From contig NC_135776.1 in NCBI RefSeq assembly GCF_028453695.1, forward strand, positions 2,170,001 through 2,234,000: DNA of 64,000 bases, written 5' to 3'. Of this stretch, positions 58,101 to 64,000 are shown one piece after another. The stretch's first letter is position 1; each line of letters begins with the position of its first letter. Under the pieces are notes generated by a model, which was not told the origin of the DNA, made no database searches, and was given only the letters and a program-made list of their open reading frames with translations. Made by a program: the position numbers and the translations under genes. Source of the DNA: Augochlora pura (Eukaryota; Arthropoda; Insecta; Hymenoptera; Halictidae).

Positions 58101-60900
58101 GTTGAGTAATCGCCCTCTTCGTCGACGATCTCAGCGTAATCCTCCGACAAAATGGTCCCAGTCTTGCTGACGTTCTTCTCCGGACTGTTGGAACCGTCCT
58201 GTCTGTACTTCGGTGGATGGGCATCTATTTTTGGAACCGAGAGCGATCTTAATAACGATCGATCGAACCGCGCGGGGGACTCATGCAGCATGTCTGGACG
58301 ACCAGACACGTCAAGTCTACGGGATCATACAAAAACTACAAACCTTTGCATGGACAGGGATAGTTTTTCCACGATGCAGCTTGCAATTATAAACGATTAG
58401 AAACTTAGAGTAGTATATCGTTCGTCGATGCAAGAGGGGTGTTCGTGCCAGATACTTGTGTGTTCGTAGGGTAGTGGAATCGGTTAATGTCAGATGGGCC
58501 AATTGCTGTGACTTTGATTTGTTTTCGAGTATAATTAACTTTAATTCCTTTCATTTCGTTTATATATACGAATAGAATAGAATTCGTAAATATAATTACG
58601 AATAGAAAAGAATTCAATTTTCTATTCAAAATTAAACGAGATAAAACGATAAAAAATTGGAATACGTTTTGTAACCGGTTTCATTGCTTTACGTATGTTT
58701 GTTATGTCCGTTCGGCTGTCCATCTATCCGTGTTCGATGCGTACTTATCGATCGATCAAGGCCTGGGTCATCGAGTACAATCAAAGCTAACAATAAGATA
58801 CGAGAAAGTGTTTGCAGTTGGCATCGAAGCTGCTACACAGGGTTCGCGTACTCTCGTCGGATATTCAGTTTCTTTCGCGGCGCATGCTATAGATATAGAA
58901 TGTTCTCGGAGTTGTCGTGTAACTCGGAGGAGAGCGATCGCGGTCGGTTCGGTACCTTTTCTATTCCATAGCGAGGTGTTGCTTCCGGTGACGAGCCTGC
59001 AGTAACCGTCGATCAGATCCGCGAGACTCTCGGCCTGGTCCAGGCTCGAGCAAGTTATGCTAAGGGTCTCGGCAGCCCCGGCTACCCTCAGCTTGATGCA
59101 CGCCTTCGCGTGTTCCTTGCAGTCCGAGACCAGGGTCTGGATGGATTGTATCTGGGAGAACTCGGCAATTCTCGTCGGCTGCGTGCATCGAACAGATTCG
59201 GTTTAATCAAGCGCGTGCACGATTGCGTGGCAAAGGCAGAGCTTCCACAATAGAGGATAATACGATATTTACAGAAATACTGTCAAGTTCTTGAAAAGAT
59301 ATCGAGCATGTTATCTCGCGTTGTGTATATTCTCAATGTCTCGATCTCGTATTGAAAATATTTGTAATTTATTGTCGTGGCATTATCTTGACTTTCCAAA
59401 ACAGAACAATACAATATCAATATTATCCCCGTGCCTCGTGGAAGTCCTAGCGAAAGGAGATCGCAGCGGGAGATGAAAAGGCAAAGCCATTGATCATCTT
59501 TACCGATGCTCAAAGAGAAAGACAGAGAAAGAGAGACCTACCACTGTTCCGCCTCTGTGAGCCATGTAAGAAATGCCTAAATCTGGCCCGATGACTAGTT
59601 CGACGGGTATAGACCAGCTGGCCTGCAAACAAGACATGGCTTTGATATCGTATCGGAATCGTATCGACCTGGGAGGCTACGGTCTAGGAGCCAGGGCCTA
59701 GAAGAGGCCGTGGTGAACGATACCCGGCTCCGCTACTCACCCCGAGAGCGCATATGAACCTCTCCTGGTCGAATCTGTAGTGCGCCCTCAGCAGGTCGAA
59801 GAACTTGTACCTGCAATCCAGTTCGGTGAGTCCGGCCACCTTCTTGAAATGCTGCTGTATCAGCTTGCGCAGCGCCTTTGGTTTCATTCCGTTCAACACG
59901 GACCGCGGGAGAAACTTGTGCAGACCGACCTGAGACCGAGAACAAGCGAAAACGAGGGAAATCAAACACCTGTGACTCTACCGGGGGGTCCTAGTCGATT
60001 GGTTTCGGATTCAAATCGGTTCTAGATTCTTGCCTCTCTCTCTAGGTACTCGAGGTTGCTCTTCTTGTCGAGGGCCATCTGGGGCATGTCCTTGTAGAAA
60101 TTGCGGATCTCCAGACAGCAGAGCTGTACCGCCACGTCTTGGTCGAGAGCCGCGTGGTTGGCGCATAGGTAATCGTTTCGCACCTGAGGAAAACGTTTGG
60201 TAAGTCGACCAGCCATTTTTCAAACCGACATTGAATTTGTCTTTTTCATAAAAGAATACGCGTATTTTCGTTATTAAACGTTATTATCATTATTACCGAG
60301 CGCATCGAAATACCTGGTCGTAGTAGTAGTAGAAGGTCACTTTGTCCTTCTCGTAGAGATCGTTCAGATTCTGCGGCAGGTATCTCACCCTCAGCTCGTA
60401 CCTCCACTCGCAGTTCGGATGCTTTTTCTCGTACTTCTCTTGTACCTGATACATGGTGGTGTCTTGGTGCAACCAGTAACTCTCCCCCGACCCTGGGTGA
60501 TGCAGCCTCATGGCGTAGAGATTTCGGTAGTGTCTCGTGCCGACCGCCAACCGACTCGTAACGAGGGAGATGATCCCTCGCACGTCGATGGCGTCGCCGA
60601 ACTTGATCACGTTGAAGCCACCTGCAGCAAATGAATTATCGTCGATGGAAGTTGGCCATATTTCATTTGAAATTCTTTCGTGCTACCATTTTTTTTGAGC
60701 AGTTTATATTAATAAATAAATGAATAAATAAGTATCCGAATATCTGAAATTCGTTTCGACTCACCGTTAGGTAGATGGACTTTCAGCGTGGCCTTGTCCA
60801 TGGGGGTGGGCGATCCATGGGGCGGCGTGCTTCTTCCGCCGCCGGAGCCCTGGACACCGCCACCGCCGCCACCACCACCATCTCCCACGCCAGTGCTCAT
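52106..60900 (-). CDS. Fak: Focal adhesion kinase (FAK/PTK2 family)
   Basis: Cytoplasmic tyrosine kinase that acts downstream of integrins. Minus-strand exons: 60900-60765, 60621-60314, 60183-60034, 59929-59741, 59622-59542, 59178-58956, 58293-58093, 58029-57847, 57764-57548, 57449-57259, 57186-56982, 56911-56832, 56667-54701, 53824-53681, 53609-53460, 53376-53277, 53196-52965, 52892-52604, 52423-52106. Phases agree throughout: 1787 aa, against about 1050 in vertebrates; the excess is mostly the 655-codon linker exon. Start ATG at 60900 (MSTGVGDG then poly-Gly); no in-frame ATG precedes it in that exon. Order: FERM, autophosphorylation site (DYAEIVD), kinase (VAVK, HRDIAARN, DFG, activation-loop YY), PPPKPSR proline motif, Gln-rich linker, FAT. 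Intron 60033-59930 has a GC donor. The 3' end can be spliced or read through (stop at 52532). Confidence 0.95.
52604..53376 (-). other. Fak: Focal adhesion targeting (FAT) domain exons of Fak
   Basis: Exons 53376-53277, 53196-52965 and 52892-52604. FAT helices are recognisable by TADLDRANDKVYDCTTSVV, LPISTHREVEMAHKVL, MRRAQQYSAT and MLSAAHILAMNAKNLLDVID. FAT binds paxillin and talin and targets FAK to adhesions. A further 80 or more residues of Ser/Gln-rich tail follow. Confidence 0.92.
53825..54700 (-). other. Intron of Fak, 0.88 kb
   Basis: Donor GTTTGG at 54700 and acceptor TATTTCAG at 53825. The frame from the previous exon stays open for about 122 codons into it (stop at 54332-54334). 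It carries an (AAT)n/(AAC)n microsatellite at 54115-54225. No other feature. Confidence 0.7.
54115..54225 (+). repeat. AAT/AAC-rich microsatellite in a Fak intron
   Basis: Degenerate AATAATAAC-type trinucleotide repeats. Confidence 0.85.
54701..56667 (-). other. Fak: Long Gln/Ser/Thr-rich linker exon of Fak
   Basis: 655 codons between kinase and FAT, of low complexity. It begins DDVPPPKPSR and continues with Ser/Thr/Asp-rich, then Asn/Gly-rich, then Gln-rich (QQQQQQIYSNIGQQ, QQMQQQIQHQIQQQ) sequence. A short motif Y-[SG]-P-V-x-x-F is present three times (56120-56149, 56045-56074, 55718-55747). The donor CAG|GTTTGG at 54700 is unusual but the join keeps phase 0 and restores homology to the FAT side. 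Length is far above vertebrate FAK linkers. Confidence 0.85.
56832..58029 (-). other. Fak: Tyrosine kinase domain exons of Fak
   Basis: Six exons. Gly loop GNGQFGTVHKG, VAVK lysine, HRDIAARN catalytic loop, DFGLSRW, activation-loop SYYTASRCKLPIKWMAPE, then DVWMFGVCMWEILM. All catalytic residues are intact, so the kinase should be active. The last exon (56911-56832) is a charged helix leading to the PPPKPSR SH3-binding motif. Confidence 0.94.
58093..58293 (-). other. Fak: Autophosphorylation linker exon of Fak
   Basis: It encodes the FERM-kinase linker. Tyr in DYAEIVDEEGD (codon at 58136-58138) is the counterpart of human Y397, the Src SH2 docking site. The exon ends GDYSTPA, and the next exon continues RDYEIVRNQVELG, as in other FAKs. 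Confidence 0.9.
58294..58955 (-). other. Intron of Fak, 0.66 kb
   Basis: Donor GTACCG at 58955 and acceptor CGTCCAG at 58294. Nothing recognisable inside. Confidence 0.7.
58956..60900 (-). other. Fak: FERM domain exons of Fak
   Basis: Six exons after a Gly-rich leader. Recognisable FAK FERM words are KFGDAIDVRGIISLV, WRYELRVRYLPQNL, LDKKSNLEYLERE joined to VGLHKFLP, LRKLIQQHFKKV, RFICALG and ESLADLIDGYCRLV. In FAK the FERM domain autoinhibits the kinase and binds receptors and lipids. Confidence 0.92.
59179..59541 (-). other. Intron of Fak, 0.36 kb
   Basis: Donor GTAGGT at 59541 and acceptor CACGCAG at 59179. Nothing recognisable inside. Confidence 0.75.
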
Positions 60901-63110
60901 CCCCTCATGGCTGACATGGAAAAGAGAGCAGAGAAACAACAGGTATAAGAAGTATGGCAACGAAGGCCGGCTCGCGAGGCTTTCTGCAGGGCTTTTTTTG
61001 CGAGGCTTTCGCGTCAATTATGCATTATCCGGTAAAACCTCGGCTCCGCGCTGGCCCGAGACAACGTGGAAGCTTGCCTTCTCGGCGAGGAGATTCATTA
61101 TTCACCGGTACGTAGAGGAAAAAAAGATTTCGCCGGGAAACGAAATCCTTATTTTTAAAAAATCCCATTTAAAAATATAGATCTTCGAACACTGTATAAC
61201 AGAAAAAAAATTACCGATACTTAAGTACAGTAATCAGAGGACGTATTTCATCGCTGGGAAATATCGTAAATTAGTTAGCACACCTTAATACAATTAATTC
61301 GTAATAAGTTACAACAACTAACGAGTTATAACCTTTAAGCATCGATCACATCACTTTTCGCCCAACTTTCGTGATCGCACACTATTTTATTCTATAATCC
61401 GTCGCGCAACGTACCGATTGCAAAGTTGTTACAACAGAATAAATAATGAATGTGCAGTAAAAAAATTCACATTCGCGACAATCCTATTGATGCAATCATG
61501 TCGATCGTGTAGCGTTCGATGGACTTCCAGAACGTTCGTTGGCTTTCTTCTACGGAGCCGATCGCGACGCGAGTGTTTCAGAAAAGGTGGAGAGTTCTAT
61601 TACGTTTTCAGATAGTCTTTCAGCCTCTTCGAGATTCGTCCGACGCTGAGGTACTCCTTTTCTCGATGGTTGCACGACAGCGCGATCCACCACGAGCGAA
61701 ATCGACGCGTTGCGGCGTTGATCATCGTTTCCATTTGCCAGCGATCGTTCCCCGATGACGCGAGAACTTCCACGAAATAACTGCAGGTGCCGGATATATC
61801 GCGGGTAGATGCGACGATCCCGATGATCGGACTACAACTGAGCGCAGTGGCGAACGCACCTAGCGTCGATCTCGTTCGCCGTCTTATCAGCCGATCGATT
61901 CATCGTTAATCTTCGCCGACGAATTCCGCGTATCGGACACGCGTCCATTCTTTTCCTGATTCGATATTTGCACGTGGACGCGTACGCGGCCAAAAATCTA
62001 TCCATTTGAACAATAATTCGAAATCCTTTGATCCGCCGCATATCCGTCAGAACGTCGCGAGCCAACAGTTTCTTATGGATAAAGTTTGTCGGCGTCTCGA
62101 GCTGGCCGAACGGCCGCGACACTTCAAAGTCTCGCGCTTTATTGGACCCGTTTAGGGCCATCGAGAGGATTAAACCTCGGTTTACCCTCTCGAGATCGCT
62201 CGAGATCTTTCGAGACCGCTCGAGGAGCCTCGGGGATGCAGTCGCCCCGCCTGTGTACCGAGCTTTTAAGATTCTTGAAACCGACCGATTAGTTTCCGCT
62301 GCATCGGAGCTGGTCAGCGGTGGGAGTCAACAGCGACTCGGCTGTCGTTCGATCGCGCGATTCGATCGAGTTTCAATCGAGATTCGATGAAGATTCTGTT
62401 CTCTTCGTTGTTAGTATATTATGCGTATACGTTTCTTCCATTTTTAAATTGTTTCATAGCGTTGTAATTGATACAATAGCATTTTTATTCTGTATTAAGT
62501 CTATCTCAATATTAAATGTTTGTTTCTTATTGTAAAAATGGATTTTCACCCGCGTGTATGTATAAAGAAATGAAGAATGAAAGAAACAAAGCGATTGGTC
62601 GGGGCGCGCACGATTTCCCGGTGTTAAAGCAGCGTCACGTAGCCGTGGCACAGTCGAAAGCGTTCGAATGCGTTCTCAACGACACCGCGAAACCGGAGGT
62701 TTATCGAAGAAAGGAAAACGCAAGGAGCCGAGCAAGAGGAAGAGGAAGTGGAAGAGGAAGAGACAGAGAAGAAGTTCTTTGAAAAGCCACGCGGACGCGT
62801 GTGTATGTATGTAGGCATCGGCCGCGTCCCGTGGTTCCGTCGACCGTGTTTCAAGCGGCGAAGGGTTTTCAAGAATTTCTAAAGCCGCGGCGCGGCGAAC
62901 ACTGCGCCCCGGCGACGATGACGCGCCAATTGTTCGAGCAAGCCGTCGCGAATCGCGTCGCAAATGGTCGTCAACCGCGGCACCGAGCGGAGACAATATC
63001 GTCAACTTCTCTTTTATCGTGGAATTGGCTCCTTTCAGCCGGAAGTCGAATTTCGCTGCTATTAAGCAAGAGAACAACGGAAGAGAGAGAGAGAGAGAGA
63101 CAGACAGAGC

Positions 63111-63146
<36 letters not shown>

Positions 63147-63498
63147 GCGCTCTTCGGCCCTGACCCGACGCTCGCAAAACTACCACGCACCTGCGACTAT
63201 CGCCCACGCACTTTACCTTTCACTATTACTTTCTCTATTGCGCTCTTGCATCGTCGCGGAGAAGTTTTGAAATACAAGTATTTCAACCCTAGGACGACCC
63301 CCTGAGGTCATCGATGACCTCACGACATTTTTCATTCGCACGCAGACGTCTAAATAAATATTGAAAAGGTGTAAAGGATGTCTTGTGTAAAGTCGCAGGG
63401 TCTCAGCAAAGATAAATACACAGTATAATAGATAAATATTAAATTATCGAGGTTCTCCTTAGGACCGATCGCCTTCCGTCCGTCGTTCCGAAGCGTAC
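60901..63498 (-). other. 5' region of Fak
   Basis: Noncoding, 2.6 kb. A possible acceptor (CATGTCAG at about 60913-60920, minus strand) suggests upstream 5' UTR exons. It contains a CTCGAGA-rich cluster (62185-62235), a (GA)n tract (63076-63142) and a 20-bp perfect palindrome (63303-63322). No promoter element could be assigned with confidence. Confidence 0.55.
63076..63142 (+). repeat. (GA)n microsatellite
   Basis: Two GAGAGA blocks separated by ACAGACAGAGCAG, in the Fak 5' region. Such tracts can bind GAGA-type factors. Confidence 0.88.
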
Positions 63499-63986
63499 CT
63501 CGCACGGGACACCTTGTGGAACTTCCATGTGCCAAGGGTGTCCGGACTGTAGGACTCGGAGCAGCCCAGCTGACCGAGGGAGCACAGCAAGCCCCCGTTC
63601 TCCTTCCTCCATCGTTTCTCCCTCGGGTAACCTTTGTCCCTCTTGAGGAAGAACACCCCTTTCGCGTCCTTGGCGAACGACTCGAGATTGTGGCCGCGGC
63701 ACGCCGGCCAGGATATGCCGTTCGCTTTGCGTTCCAGCAGCTCCAGCATCGCTGGTCGCTGTCGCTTCGACAACCTTCGACGAACTATCACCGACGGCCG
63801 TGCAACAGATCCGGTACGAATAGAAACGAATCCGACGGTTCCATCGGATCGTGAACCGGGAGACCACGAGGTTCCCAGCGTCTCCAGAGACTCTAGAAAC
63901 TCTGGATATTCTATAAACTGTTCTAAAGACTCTTGGAGCCGATCTTTGAAAAGATCGTTCGCGGTGGCATCGCAGTCACAGGTCAC
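63499..63986 (-). CDS. Unrecognised open exon, partial
   Basis: A minus-strand open frame of 162 codons plus 2 nt ends at a good donor (GCGAG|GTACGC at 63498). It begins after a TGA at 63992-63990; the first codon shown is GTG, so any real start is an upstream exon or an internal ATG. The last 90 residues look protein-like, with Trp, Cys and His spaced as in a small folded or zinc-binding module (SWPACRGHN, KGVFFLKRDKGYP, EKRWRKENGG, GTWKFHKVSRA). The first 70 residues look less constrained. I do not recognise a family. It lies upstream of Fak on the same strand and could be an upstream Fak isoform exon or a different gene whose other exons are outside the window or unseen. Confidence 0.35.
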
Positions 63987-64000
63987 AGGTTTCGCTCTTC

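Noticed and set aside
63459..63986. N-terminal exon of Fak or a GCM-type DNA-binding domain
   Set aside because: Fak already has a sound start at 60900. A faint CRGH and KGVFF resemblance to GCM is not collinear enough to support a call.

Overview
The window is nuclear DNA from an insect, most likely a hymenopteran (bee, wasp or ant). The signs are short GT-AG introns, developmental genes with orthologs of Drosophila shot, capu and Fak, CpG-rich introns with many microsatellites, and no bacterial features. I call Hymenoptera from the feel of the protein sequences and the repeat style only; it is inference. All exon structures below were read by eye from splice sites, reading phase and recalled protein families. 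No alignment was run.

Region 1-33835 (+): the 3' two thirds of a spectraplakin gene (short stop / MACF1-dystonin family). A 6.3 kb plakin-repeat exon, open at the left edge, is followed by about ten exons of spectrin repeats, two EF hands, a GAS2-related microtubule-binding domain, and a Ser/Arg/Pro-rich tail with three SxIP-type EB1-binding motifs. Twenty-five exons join without a phase error (about 6018 codons plus stop). One intron appears to be GC-AG.

Region 35769-41088 or 41310 (-): a formin of the cappuccino/FMN family, tail to tail with shot. It has a possibly myristoylated N-terminus, a very long polyproline FH1, an FH2 interrupted by a 66-nt stop-free intron, and a basic tail. One intron carries a 231-bp TTAA-type MITE.

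Region 44226-48987: three small housekeeping genes: UDP-glucose 4-epimerase (+, 6 exons, 353 aa), BLOC-1 subunit 2 (+, 1 exon, 165 aa) and Elongin C (-, 4 exons, 144 aa, with an acidic N-terminal extension).

Region 52106-60900 (-): a complete focal adhesion kinase gene (19 coding exons, 1787 aa): glycine-rich start, FERM, autophosphorylation linker, tyrosine kinase, proline motif, a 655-codon Gln/Ser/Thr-rich linker exon with a triplicated Tyr-x-Pro-Val motif, and FAT. It also has a GC-AG intron and two possible C-termini. Its 5' flank runs to the right edge, where an unrecognised open exon on the minus strand lies at 63499-63986.

Functionally, shot, capu and Fak all act on cytoskeleton and adhesion (microtubule-actin crosslinking, actin nucleation, integrin signalling). 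I see no sign that their adjacency is more than chance. No rRNA, tRNA, CRISPR array or intact transposon was seen.
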